Of a stretch of DNA of 64,000 bases, positions 45,143 through 56,238 are shown one piece after another. A model generated the notes under the pieces. That model made no database searches. It had not been told where the DNA came from and saw only the letters and a list, made by a program, of their open reading frames with translations. The DNA lies in the NCBI GenBank assembly GCA_943737045.1, contig CALSFV010000663.1:56001-120000 (forward strand). Reading direction: 5' to 3'. How positions within the stretch are numbered: the stretch's first letter is position 1; each line of letters starts with the position of its first letter. The DNA comes from Parapristionchus giblindavisi (taxonomy: Eukaryota > Nematoda > Chromadorea > Rhabditida > Diplogasteridae). The translations under genes were made by a program, and so were the position numbers.

Positions 45143-48100
45143 TTAATCCTTAGCATCAACAACACCTCCAGCTGATATAGCAAACGTTGCTTCGTTTTCA
45201 GGCATATCAGGGGAGTCGTAGATCTATAATCATTTTATTATTGATTAGATTGATTAGCTAGTATCATCATCTTTCCATTACAATAATCACTGTATCCAAT
45301 TTGATAAATACAATAAACAAAGAATGTACTCTAATTATCCTTTATGTGAATACATCATTAGACCAAATCATCTTTTCTTTATCTGTATTCAATGTCTGAG
45401 TTGATATGAGTATAGAATAGAGATAAGACTAATGAAGAGAGAGTACAGAGTGACAAAGGACAATATATGGATGATAAGAAGAGAAGACTATTTGTAGTCC
45501 ATTCATTCTTCTATTCTTTTTTCTAATCAACATTTGTCTCTCATTCACAGTTCATTATCATACTATCAATATATCTGTCAATCAATATATCGATTTATCC
45601 TATTCAGAATGTCTCATGAATGGTTAGCTAATGTTCTAGAGAAAAAGTACGGTATTAGGCCATCTATCGAAAAGGTACAACTGTTATCATACTGTACGTC
45701 ATATTAATCTTTTCAACAATATTCTACAGGCCGGTTCTATAGATGAGGCTAGTCATGGATATATGGCACAGATTCGACGTGTACAACTCCAATGGCCTAC
45801 CGATAATAACAATGATCAGCTACCTAAATCAGTTGTAGTCAAGGTCTCATTCATATAATTATTCATCTTATGTACAAATGCATTTCTAAACACATAACGT
45901 ACAACAAAAACAATTGAATTTCAGCCATATGGAGTTCGTAAGAACAGTCAGGTATTATACTAATGTGTACAAGTTAGAAGTAGATCAGTCTAATGTGTAG
46001 ATCAAAGTAGTAGCAATCAAATGTATACTAGATAATCTAGCAATTGGCACATGCAATAGCGTAGTTGCATAAATCAACAAATCACATCACTTCATACGTG
46101 AGCGGCATTGTCGCACCCGATTTAGCCAAAATGCACTCATAAAATGTAGGAGAAAAGTGAGTAGGGAGCCCCTCAACCTGACAATGTTTCACCCGCTTTT
46201 CATTTCCTGCGACAAAGGTTGTCCACGTATGCATGACATTATGGAACGTAGAGATATAATTGATAATGAGAGAGTATGTATTGAGACTCCATCAGCTGGC
46301 TCAGCTGCAGATGCATGGACAGCTGCAAGTGGAGAATTGACTGAGGAACAGAGAAATGCTGCATGTGATGCTGCTGCTATACAGATGAAGAAGGTAGTCA
46401 TGTATATACACTATGGATATCTAATATAAGTATTATTTGAGGTACAAGAGATGTGTCATACAACTGAATCTCAAATATACAATTTGTTCGACGAATCATG
46501 TAATATATATAATATAATATTCTATGATTACAAAACATAATCTAATCAATTAAGATCCGGCTCCATTCCCAATCCCTAAGACCTATGCCTCATTTGGAAT
46601 TGATACTGATCATCCAGCAATCATAATGGAAGATATTACTCATGCTACTGTATATGATATAGTAGATGGATTCACTGAGAAACAAGTATGAATGACTCTT
46701 CTATCATATCAATCTAATACTAACCGAGACTATTCTCAATTTACTTCATATCAGGTCAAATGCAAACATTCTTTCTTTCTTTCTTTTGTTGTCTAAAGTT
46801 AAGTCTGATTCGATTTGATTCATAAATTTTCGGCGCTCCCACAGGATTATTTTATATAGTGGGTAAATTTTCGAAATATGGTGGGTCGATTTAAAAAAAA
46901 TAGTTATTTTTCGATTAAATTGTAATCTTTCGCATAAAAAATAAGCCTTATATTGTGGGTAGATCCTGAAAATAAGTCGTATATAGTGGGTCAATCCTCA
47001 CATTGCGAGGATATGAAAATGTATGGATTTGATTGAGTCTATCATGTGCATTAGTGCAATTGATAAAACTAATGATAAGGGGAATGGGGAATGAAGCACT
47101 AAAAACATTATCGTTTAATACGTATTTCTATCAGGGCAAAGAAATGTCAAAAGGGAACTATACGCTTATAAATGATACATTCTTGTCTTAAGTCTAAATC
47201 AATATTTCAGTTGTACACACTTATCGATTGTATAATCGATCTACACGTTCTATCATTCACAAGTGATAAATGGAAGACAATGACATTTGAACAGGTATGT
47301 TTAGTGAGAGGAAGATGAATATACATTAGATGTATTCATAGGACGATGAACTTGCTCAAGGGTTCGTAAAGATGGCTATCATGTTCGTAGACGAATTGAT
47401 CAAGGTAGACTATAACTGATAACATCTAATCTATTCCTAACAATCTAAGCGTACTCCATTACCATGTCTGGAGAAGATCAGAAAGCATATTCTAAATTCA
47501 TCAGCATGGTTCGTTGATCCATTCAACATCTATCAGAATCGTAAGTATCGCATATATATTACAGGGTGTCCAAAAAGTATTGTTACACGAAAAACTCCAT
47601 TTATCTTTCTCAAAAACCACCATAGACAATTCAAACAGGGCACAGTATTTACCACTTACAATAGCAACATAACATTGAATGATCACTTGATCTGGCCTCC
47701 ATTGGCCGCGATGTCGCCTCTGAGATGATGAGGGACAAAGTCGATGATGGGCCGCTTGTAGCAGATGCCGACTTCTTCCCTTGCCTTTTCCTAGGCCTTC
47801 TTGAGAGATTCGCGGTATTTATGGTGGGTAGAGCAGGACTCCCTCTACAATACTGCTCAGACGTTGAAGTCCAATGGTTCAGGTCGGAGGAGTTGTAGGG
47901 CCAAAATAGAGTCGCGATGAAGTCGGAGACATGCGTGCGGAAAAATGCCTGGGTCACCTTTTCCGAATGAGTAGGCGCTGAATCCTGCTAGAAGTCTCAG
48001 TGAACCCCATTGAAGTGGGAGCGGCACCAGTGGAGAAAGACCTTCTTTAAAATCGTCCTGACGTAGTACACCTTATTGAGATCCACGAGCACAAGGGGAC

Positions 48101-50511
48101 TCTTGGCCATCAATCACACTCCAGCCAAAACCATCACTGATTGGGTGTGGACAATGCAAGAAATGGTTTCTCCACTGGCATCCGCTTGTTCAGGAGACTG
48201 GGCTATTATCCTCATGTTCTAGCTGTTGAAGACCAAGAAGTCCTTGGAAAAGACATTTGAGAAAGTCGGCATCCCCTACCAGCGGCCCAGCGTTGACTTT
48301 GTCCATCATCGTCTCAGAGGCGTCATCACGGCTAATGAAGGCGAGATTGAGTGATCATTCATTGTTATGTTGCTATGGTAAGTGGTAAATACTGTGCCTT
48401 GTTTGAATTGTCTACGATGGTTTTTGAGGAAGATAAATGGATTTATTCATGTAACAATACTTTTTGGACACCCTGTATTCAATCATCCTTCAATCTATCA
48501 ATCATATTCAGATCCTCTTTCTGTTCTTGTCCATGGTGATATGTGGGCTCCTCAATTCCTTTGGCGTGGAGATACTTTAGCTGCTATTGTTGATTGGCAA
48601 TTAGCACATCCTGGACCTATCGTACGATATTCTATCTATATAATCTATCAATCAATATTTACTGTAGATGGAAGATTTCCAACGTCTGATAGGATTAGGA
48701 ATTCCTGCAGCTGATAGAGAAAGACTTAATCCAATCCTTCTAAAGTATTACTATGAACAACTAAGTAGTAAGCTTGAAGCAAAGGGAACAAAGATACCAT
48801 TCACATTCGATGAAATGATGGTATCAATAATAATTTTATATTAAATAATGAATATTTGAATACAGGAGGAATATAAAAAGACTCTTCCGTACACAGTTGG
48901 AATGTCCATATTCGCCTTTTGCATGTGGAGTAATTCGCCCGTATGAACTAATGATTCACAATACAAATTTACTCAATCTAATACATATTTAGGTTCTCAA
49001 ACGAGGAAAGGAAGATGATGCAGCTCGTATAAAAGAAATGTTCACTCGTACTATATCCATTGTAGAAGAATGTGTAAATGCATATGGATGGTGAAAATCA
49101 TCCAATACTTATTGTACATTAAATTCATTCAAACAACGATAAATCATAATTATTTTAAACAAATAACATTTAAATATATACCTTAGCTATTCTATTCTCA
49201 GCTCGTCCCTTCTTCAGCATAATACGAGTAGTAGAAGCATGCGCGAGGATATGACCACCGATTGGTTTCTTTGGATCAGCCTGAATCAATCATTAAATGA
49301 TTATAAGATAGGATTAATGAACCTGGAAAGACATAGCAGCACCAGGATCAGCAGTCATCTGATTAGATATAAATACAGCTACATTGTATTCTTCTGATAT
49401 CTTCTGCAATCTACTCATCATCTGAGCCAATTTCTGTTGTCTTTCAGCCAATTCACCACGTCCGGAATAATCAACCCTAGGAATAAATAATTGAATCATT
49501 ACTCAAACATTAAGAATACCTGAAAAGGGCCATAATTGAATCTACAATCAGCAACTTGAACACTCCCAATTCCTCGTGAAATTTAGCAGCGACGAAATCG
49601 AGTAACTCCAATTGATGATCAGATGTATACGCTCTAGAATAGAAGTAACATAGTTCTTTCATATAAAATAAGAATACAAACCTGGCATACAGAACATTTT
49701 CGAGCATAGCCTCTTGATCCATATTGAATCGATCACAGATTGGACGTAAACGATCAGGACGGCTGGAATGGGGAACAAAATAAGAGTAAGCAATGCAAAT
49801 AACTTACAAAGTGTTCTCAGTGTCGATGTAGATGATCTTTCCACCTCGGAATCCACTTGCATTCGGCATTTGGCACGTTGCACACAATGTATGCGACAAT
49901 TGCGTTTTACCCGTACGGAACTCACCAAATACCTTTTAACGTAGGACTTAAATCTAGAAAATACAGACAAGATCATGATCATACCTCAGTGATCGCTTGG
50001 CTTTCTATTCCTCCACCTAGAAGTTTATCCACTTCAACACTTCCCGTAGAGATTTTAAAGACTTGCTTACGTCTCGTGCAAACTTCCAATGCGGTTATGA
50101 AACCAGTTTTCTGAAATAATGGTAAATGGATAGTGCATGAAAGAGGTAATTGGTATACCATTAGCTTAGCGGCACATTCCTTGATCTTGTCCACTTTAGC
50201 TTCTGACAGTCCTTTGATGTCGCACATTCTCTTTTTAGTTGTCATCATGATTCCTTTTATCGTGCAAATTCCAGCACCCTAAACAATTATTCTCATGTGC
50301 CTTAAAAATCTAATTGTGAAATAACCTGGAGTTTTTTTATCTCAGCAACGTTGATACCATGCTGCTGCAGTTGATCCACGTCTTGACAGAACTCAAGCTA
50401 AAGAATTTATAATTTTTCAGTCTGCAGAAAGGGAAAAAAGCTAACGTCATCTTCCTCGTCCTCCTCTACTTCGTTTCCGGGAACGACATGCTCATTATCA
50501 GCTTGCATCAT
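45143..50511 (-). CDS. dmc-1: DMC1 meiotic recombinase
   Basis: Starts MMQADNEH at 50,511 with an acidic N-terminus, then HhH-type ITKVKGxxEAK-like [17 protein letters not shown], Walker [21 protein letters not shown] (49,870-49,930), [27 protein letters not shown], Walker [41 protein letters not shown] and [13 protein letters not shown]. The last exon (45,143-45,223) encodes [20 protein letters not shown], the DMC1 C-terminus; it joins RIAK at 49,182 across a 3,958-bp intron with matching phase. Length (about 340 aa) and motifs fit DMC1 rather than RAD51 ([17 protein letters not shown]-type end). The protein forms filaments on single-stranded DNA for meiotic strand exchange. The frame is intact. 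The long last intron holds a whole CHK kinase-like gene on the other strand. Confidence 0.93.
45609..49094 (+). CDS. CHK/DUF1679 kinase-like (aminoglycoside phosphotransferase-fold) protein
   Basis: Starts [20 protein letters not shown] at 45,609. Exons then give [29 protein letters not shown], a middle part that is not fully resolved (46,200-46,395), [20 protein letters not shown] with [32 protein letters not shown], the catalytic-loop motif [14 protein letters not shown] (48,520-48,565), the metal-binding [12 protein letters not shown] (48,580-48,620), and a helical C-terminus ending [10 protein letters not shown], stop 49,092-49,094. The HGDxW...DWQ pair identifies the choline/ecdysteroid kinase-like family expanded in nematodes; substrate unknown. 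The usual Asn in the HGDxWxxN loop appears as Gln (APQ), which may affect catalysis. Introns carry a MITE and a mariner remnant. Entirely inside the last DMC1 intron. Confidence 0.85.
46821..47025 (-). mobile_element. MITE family copy B (CATACATTTTC ends), 9-bp target duplication
   Basis: 205 bp in an intron of the CHK gene, inverted relative to the copy at 43,807. Flanked on both sides by GATTTGATT, a clean 9-bp duplication (8 bp if the outer base is excluded), as for hAT- or Mutator-type elements. It shares GTGAGGATTGACC, GAAAGATTACAATT and AAATCGACCCAC blocks with copy A. Confidence 0.85.
47562..48475 (-). mobile_element. Degenerate mariner transposon (TA-flanked, CAGGGTGTCC ends)
   Basis: 914 bp inside a CHK-gene intron. 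TA duplications; ends CAGGGTGTCCAAAAAGTATT inverted at the right, with arms extending about 125 bp. The minus-strand interior has a broken transposase trace: [34 protein letters not shown] with DLNHW (cf. the mariner WPxxSPDLNPLD block). Frames are broken by stops and shifts, so it is non-autonomous. Confidence 0.85.
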
Positions 50512-50954
50512 CTTTGTCGACCTCTCAAAGGACAAATGATTGCAAAATAAACAAAGAAACAGACGTAAATACCTATAAAATGGATTTTATAAAGGGCAAA
50601 AAGAAACTTTCAAACTAAATAAATAACTACCGTAATCTTGGAATACCCTGAAATTACGAGTCGCACCCCAACACGAAAAGAATTTATTGATTAGAATAAA
50701 AAATTGACAGAAAGCTCGAACTGTTTATTGACCAGACTTTATCGAATATTTTATTAAGAATAAAATTGTAATGAAAGACATAAATCTAAAGAATAATTGA
50801 ATATACGGGTCTTCACAATGGGTGAATGATCATTCTCGAAAAATATGACGAATTATAAGTCTACCGTAATCATTTACTTCTTGAATACAGATGTTGACCC
50901 GATTAAATATTGATGGAAACGAATAAATAAATAAATGAAAATGTAATAGGAAGT
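50512..50954. other. Intergenic region between C6-like gene and DMC1
   Basis: 443 bp, AT-rich, both genes on the minus strand. Likely the DMC1 promoter; nothing specific recognised. Confidence 0.5.
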
Positions 50955-52113
50955 CTAATTCTGACTAGCACATTGAATACTATCAATAGGTTGATAGAAT
51001 ACTCGTTGTGTTTGAACAGTAAGAGTAAATGATTGATCAACACAATCAGTTCCTATTGTTCCATCATCACCAGCTAAGTCATCTCCAGTTAATATTATCT
51101 GAAGATAAATACACATAAAATTATTGATTGATCATTATCTTACAGTAGACCCATCAGTTAAATGGAAGATGAAGAATCCAGCATCACATTGAACAACAAA
51201 TTGTGCACATCCATTTGGATTAGCAATGACATTAGGTCCCGTCTGTATATATTATACATAGAATATAATGTACTTCATTTGACTAACTTGGAAATCTCCA
51301 CAAGTAAATCCAACAGGACATGTTCCTCCTACTGTAGGAGCAAGACAATCAGCACAAGGTTCTGTACATTGATCGATTATTGATTATTTCGATTTAATTA
51401 AAATCACTAACCTTTAGTATAACAAGTAAACTTAGTTACAATCTGGAAAGTGTCGTCGGGGAATTGCATGACCCATGATTTACCATCTGTTCCATCACAA
51501 AAGATATCAGCTCCCAATGCCTAAATTTAATTTCATTAACGATCGATACTAATCAGTATGACTTACAGTATACTCGTCATAAGTCACAATCAATCTATCC
51601 GTGATTTCCGTTGTTTCGAATGCAATATCTGATCCAGCAGGACAAGTCATTACAGCCTTTAATCAACTAATCAATACTCCGATATTTTAATCCCGACGTC
51701 GAAGTGACAAAACACGCGGCGTACATCGCGTCGAGCATGACGGTGTGGGAAGACGCGGTCACGTCGTACACCACGGTGTACGCCATGACGATTGAGAGGG
51801 CATATAATAAAGAGTATTTGTGACCTGTAGACATCCAGTATCTGTATTGTATGAGAAGGCAGTCTCTTTCGGTACTACAGTACAAGTCATTCCAACTCCC
51901 GCATCAACACATTCATATGTTTCATCATAAAATGATCCAGGTGTACATTCAAGACATACTGTAATACTGGATACTGTAGTTGAATAGGATTACGGTAGAC
52001 TCACAATTAGTAGATGGAGCAGGAGTGGTTGTAGTAGGATTAGTAGTAGGAGTTGTAGGTATACAACTAAGAACATAAGGTATACAAATCGATAAGATTA
52101 CGGTAGATAACAT
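50955..52113 (-). CDS. Secreted cysteine-rich C6/DUF281-like protein
   Basis: Starts MLSTVILSICIPYVLSCIPT at 52,113, a clear signal peptide, followed by a Thr/Pro-rich linker. Later exons give CLECTPGSFYDETYECVDAG, MTCTVVPKETAFSYNTDTGC, VMTCPAGSDIAFETTE, ADIFCDGTDGKSWVMQFPDD, a Cys-rich spacer CADCLAPTVGGTCPVGFTC, then a second similar module (NPNGCAQFVVQCDAGFFIFH, DGTIGTDCVDQSFTL) and the end QCASQN, stop 50,955-50,957. The pattern of paired Cys with a Gly-Thr core resembles nematode C6/DUF281 domains of secreted proteins; function unknown. One intron holds an anomalous GC-rich segment. Confidence 0.75.
51672..51830. other. GC-rich anomalous segment inside a C6-gene intron
   Basis: About 130-150 bp whose base composition (many GAC, GTC, GCG, TCG, ACC) differs sharply from the AT-rich surroundings. 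Open on both strands: the + frame contains HAAYIASSMTVWEDAVTS and YAMTIERAYNKEY before a stop, and the - frame contains MAYTVVYDVTASSHTVML. It lies between exons ending NTDTGCLQ (donor GTCACA, atypical) and starting AVMTCPAG. Origin unknown; no inverted repeats or target duplication seen. Confidence 0.55.
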
Positions 52114-52578
52114 TCTTTGTAGGAGTGAGATGAGTATGAATGAGAAAGGAAAGGCTTATCCTTATATATAGAAAGAAAGAGCACATAGAATTAATGACTT
52201 GCCTCAATAGGACTAGCCTCCTCTTCTCTCATAATCTGCCATTCTATCTCATCTATACTCTCTCATATCCATACAATCTATCATATCTGTATATCTCTGA
52301 CCCATGTCACCCCATTTCCCATTAACCATTTCAATTTAAATGACCAATTAGATTGAAGGAACAAAACATCATGGATCATTTGAATGTCATTTAGACCAGA
52401 ATATCCCCCCCCCCCTCCCACTCTATATGCAATTATGAAAACGACTTTATTATGTAATACAGTACAGTAGAGAAATCAATAAATTACTTTATCAGAAACT
52501 CCTTCATACATTAGATCTTATATATTGTTGAGTAATGGAGAGGTAATGATATATATAGTGAGTATAAAGTGGATATAA
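52114..52578. other. Intergenic region between Rpn13 and C6-like gene
   Basis: 465 bp, AT-rich with a short poly-C run near 52,405. No exon recognised; the small + frame is not supported. Confidence 0.5.
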
Positions 52579-54997
52579 TCAATCAAGATCCATTTGATCA
52601 TCATCAGAAGGTTTTCCTCTCTTAGGTGTAGGTCCTTTAGGTGTTTCTTGTCCTTGTGAAGTTTGAGTTGATTCACTACTTTCACCTTCTTTAACTTCAG
52701 TCTTACTTTCACTTTCAGTTAACTTCTTTGCGAACTCGAGGATATCTACAATCGTTATCATTAACTCTTCATATAAAGTAACGAATACCTCCAGTTACAG
52801 CAGATGCGGCAGTCTCATCAGGTAATCCAAATTGTTGTAAGACAGGAGCAAGTTGTCCAGTTTGAAGAGCATTACCAAATGAATCCACAGCCTACAAATA
52901 TTCCTATTATAATATATCTTGAAGATTAATAGATGAAACCTGTTGGAATTGAGGAGATCTAACAGTTGCTTCCAGATCAGCTGCACTACCAGATGGAGAA
53001 TTAGAAGTACCTTCAGTTATAGGCAAATGAGCAGCAAGACGTTCTACAACAAATAACATAATTAACTATAATTGATAAAGATAAAGTGACCCGTGTTGTT
53101 ACGAAGAGATTCCATTACTCTTTCACCAGTAATAACTTCTGATAATTCAATTGGTTGACGAGATTGACGAGTTGAACGCTGAATAGTATCATTCCATTCT
53201 TAATACCATAACTATGATTAATAAACGATACAGCAGGGGCATTCTTTCCCATATCAGCGAGTAGTGAACGAAGTTGACGAGCCATATCATTATTAGCTGA
53301 ACAAATGAACAATGATTACTGTATTGATAGAAATACATACGAGTAGGAGTAGAAGATACAGAAGGGGAAACATTCTCTCCCATCGATCCATTAGGTCCAC
53401 CAGCTCCTTCATTTGTATTCATAAATGAAAGAAGTTGCATTAGTTGATCTTGTCCCAGATTGCCTACTAACGAGTAAATTATCAATCAATAATCAATCAA
53501 TAATAATGACTACCAAGTGAATTGAGTTCATCAGCTGTAGCACCACTTGCACCTGCAATACCTGCTGCTATTCTCTCTGCACTTGTACCTGATAACCCAA
53601 TATATATAATCTATATATTAGTGTTGTATGATACCTCCAGCTCCACTACGACCAGATCGTCCTTGAGGAGGATTATTCAATGTCTCATTAACCTTTAAAA
53701 CACATATCATTATCTTTCTTATCAATCACTTCTTCAATACCTTCTCAATAAGATTCTTATCGGCATCAGCAGCCGGTTCCTGAAGCCAATATAGACGACG
53801 TTCATCAGATGATTTGAACTTGAGCATGAATACCTATAATCATCTCTTCTTCCAAGATATATTAAATAATAATAATGCACAATCTGAATAATTATAACCT
53901 TTCCATCAGGACACTCCTTGATACGAACGAATTCTGTATCTCCAGGGAAGATTATGAGATCCTGAAGATAAGATAAAAACTGATAAAATGTAATATGTAT
54001 AAATAAAATATGTATAAATACATTAATTGTAAACATTTTAAGTTACGGTAAAAGACGGATTCAGAACAACTTATGTGGGGTTAGTTTTTCAGAAAAAAAA
54101 AGCAAAAGGGTGTTAGTTTTGCCCTCTTGAAAAAAGCACTGTAAAAATCAAAGAAAGTTTCATGACTTGCTAGAAACTTGAACCTTGTTTTCTGTTTTTT
54201 TAAGGAAAACAAGTATTTGTTTCTTACGATGTTTTTAAGCCTTGTTGAAACTGTAACATGTTTTCTGGGGAAAAAAACGAAAAAGCACTGTACGAAGCAA
54301 ACACTTGTTTTCGGAGTCAGGGAACCGAGATATTTCTTTTCACAGTGCCTTTTCCAAAGCACGTTAGTTCAATCATAAGAGAGTTTGTACAATAGCCGGG
54401 AAATAGGATTTATCTCAAAATGAATAATTGTGTACGAAATATATGGTATGGTCTACGCATACAGCGCCTATAAACAGTAGGTGTATTCAAATTGCGACAA
54501 CCGGACTGGAAAAACGATCAGCGCGTAAGTTCGAAATAATGTGAGTAGAGAAGGGAGGGAAGGGTGATCGAAGCGTGGCGCATTGGTAAGATGGCCGCCT
54601 CTCCTCCCAAAGGGTACGGGTTCGAATCCCGACCGGAGATTTCACTTCATCCCTTATTGTACACTCTGAACTAACGTGAAAGGGGCAAAACTAACACCCC
54701 TTTGTTTTTTCCCCTGAAAACTAATACTGCATTACATCAACTACGGTTCCAGTTTCTCTATTCTTCCAGCAGAAATGCAAGAGACGATCTTCACTTTGCT
54801 TGATGAATACTACTCCCTTTGTTTTATCCGCAACTACCTGAATACCATGTTAGATAATAAAAAAATTGTGCTATACATGCCTTGCGTTTATCCGAAGTAG
54901 ATCCAGCGGAAAGATTTGAACGACCGGCCTTAAATTCGACCAAATATCCAGAGCTTCCACCAGCTGCACGAGGTGTATTTGCAAACATAGCCGACAT
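52579..54997 (-). CDS. rpn-13: Proteasome ubiquitin receptor Rpn13/ADRM1
   Basis: Starts MSAMFANTPRAAGGSSGYLV at 54,997. The N-terminal Pru domain is readable over four exons: YLVEFKAGRSNLSAGS, DKTKGVVFIKQSEDRLLHFC and WKNRETGTVVD, DLIIFPGDTEFVRIKECPDG, FMLKFKSSDERRLYWLQEPA. A low-complexity Gly/Ser linker follows, then a C-terminal DEUBAD-type helical domain (ERLAAHLPITEG, TVRSPQFQQAVDSFGNALQT, QFGLPDETAASAVTGGDILE) and an acidic tail DDDQMDLD. Rpn13 binds the 26S proteasome, ubiquitin and the deubiquitinase UCH37. A foldback element in the intron after TVVD ends about 12 nt from the 5' splice site. Closely opposed to pcf-11, probably sharing a promoter region. Confidence 0.93.
54081..54724. 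mobile_element. Composite foldback element with a tRNA-like core
   Basis: Inverted ends TTAGTTTTTCAGAAAA...GGGTGTTAGTTTTGCCC and the complement at 54,680-54,724. Inside is a second inverted pair (CACTGTAAAAAT near 54,137, CACAGTG near 54,345) and, at 54,570-54,640, a tRNA-like segment. It looks like nested insertions. No transposase. Confidence 0.6.
54570..54640 (+). repeat. tRNA-derived SINE-like segment or tRNA pseudogene
   Basis: A box-like TGGCGCATTGGTAAG (54,576) and a perfect B box GGTTCGAATCC (54,619) at normal pol III spacing, with a good T-arm CGGG/CCCG. The 5' acceptor strand does not pair with the 3' GACCGGAGA and the anticodon arm is poor, so it is not a functional tRNA. Confidence 0.55.
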
Positions 54998-56238
54998 CCA
55001 CCTTCAGAAATATATGAAATAGAAACAAAACACAACTTTCTTCGAACAAACAATATTTGCACCTTTCGAAAGTTCGAAAGATACAAATATTTTTATTGAT
55101 TTCATGTAGTTTGATAGAAAATAAAAACGAAGAGGACGATACTATATGAATTCGTAAAAAAATTACAGTAAACATGAAGAATAACGGATTGAGCGGAGGA
55201 TGGAAAGAAAAATGTGCAACCATTTCAATAATGCTGATTGATCACGATCATGACCTAACCGAGAGTATTTGGCACTACAGTATATTTTGATGTGCAGATT
55301 TAGAATGATCGTTCATGGTTGCGAGGCGTTGCGGTCAGCGTTGCGCGTATCGTCACATGCTGTTTTACTTTGTCGTTGCATTCTCCTCGCTTTGATTTGG
55401 TTGTGGTTGGTGTTATTTCTTTCTCTTCATTCATTTCAATCATTCACAGGTCTCCGGTCTAGTGGAGCGTCGCTTGGTTGTCCCATCTCATCGACGTTTC
55501 TTCCAGCAAATCGGTCTATATTCACTGATAATTATTACACATTTTCTTCTTGAAGGCTTTTCTTTCTTTTTTACTGGTAATTAATGTTCCATGTTGTTCC
55601 AGTTGTATTCTAAATGACCTTAGTTATTAACTCTTTCATATATAAATAGTATATTTCTTGAAAATGAAACTAGTAAGACGATGATTTCGAAATTGTCCCT
55701 TCTACCCCTCCCATGACTACGTTCGTAATAAACTTTATTTGTTTCGTAATTTCACGATTGTTCAGTGTATCATCTATTATTGTCATAAATCATGTATGAT
55801 AACCGTATGGTTGTTGCCATATCTTTATTGTGTTTAGTTTTGCTTGGGGAAATTCTGTATCGATTTAATGTGATCAGTTTTCCTTTGTCTGCTCACATAC
55901 ATACATTGGGCATATATCGCAACCGGTTCTCTTGCTATCGATTCAGTGTTTGAGTACTCAAAGTGAGGACTGTTAACCTTGGTCGGCTGTTCTAATCACA
56001 AAATATGAAGTAATACTGATTTGTGATTGATTGAGTCTGGAAATCGAGCATGAAGTCATGGGAGGGGCGCGGCTCCCACTAATCCCGATTGTGTCTATTT
56101 TTCCAACTTCTCCATCTATTTGCCATTTATTAGTTTTCCATCATGAATCAATTGTAGGTATCGATATCTGTACACGTACACGCATTGTTACTGGATCGTA
56201 TTGAAGTTGCATTTTTCCTCCCCTGTCGTCTGGAGGTT
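54998..56238. promoter_or_regulatory. Divergent intergenic region Rpn13 / PCF11
   Basis: 1,241 bp between genes transcribed away from each other, so it should contain both promoters and any 5' UTR exons. The 55,310-55,520 part is more GC-rich, with TTCACAG|GTCTCC and TTCCAG, so a non-coding 5' exon of pcf-11 is possible. No TATA element is convincing. Confidence 0.45.

Noticed and set aside
46189..46401. Minus-strand 70-aa frame with Cys/Ala-rich sequence
   Set aside because: Antisense shadow of the CHK-gene exon encoding [18 protein letters not shown].
55269..55553. 94-aa hydrophobic frame
   Set aside because: No splice or family support; it lies in the rpn-13/pcf-11 divergent region and is more likely UTR or promoter.
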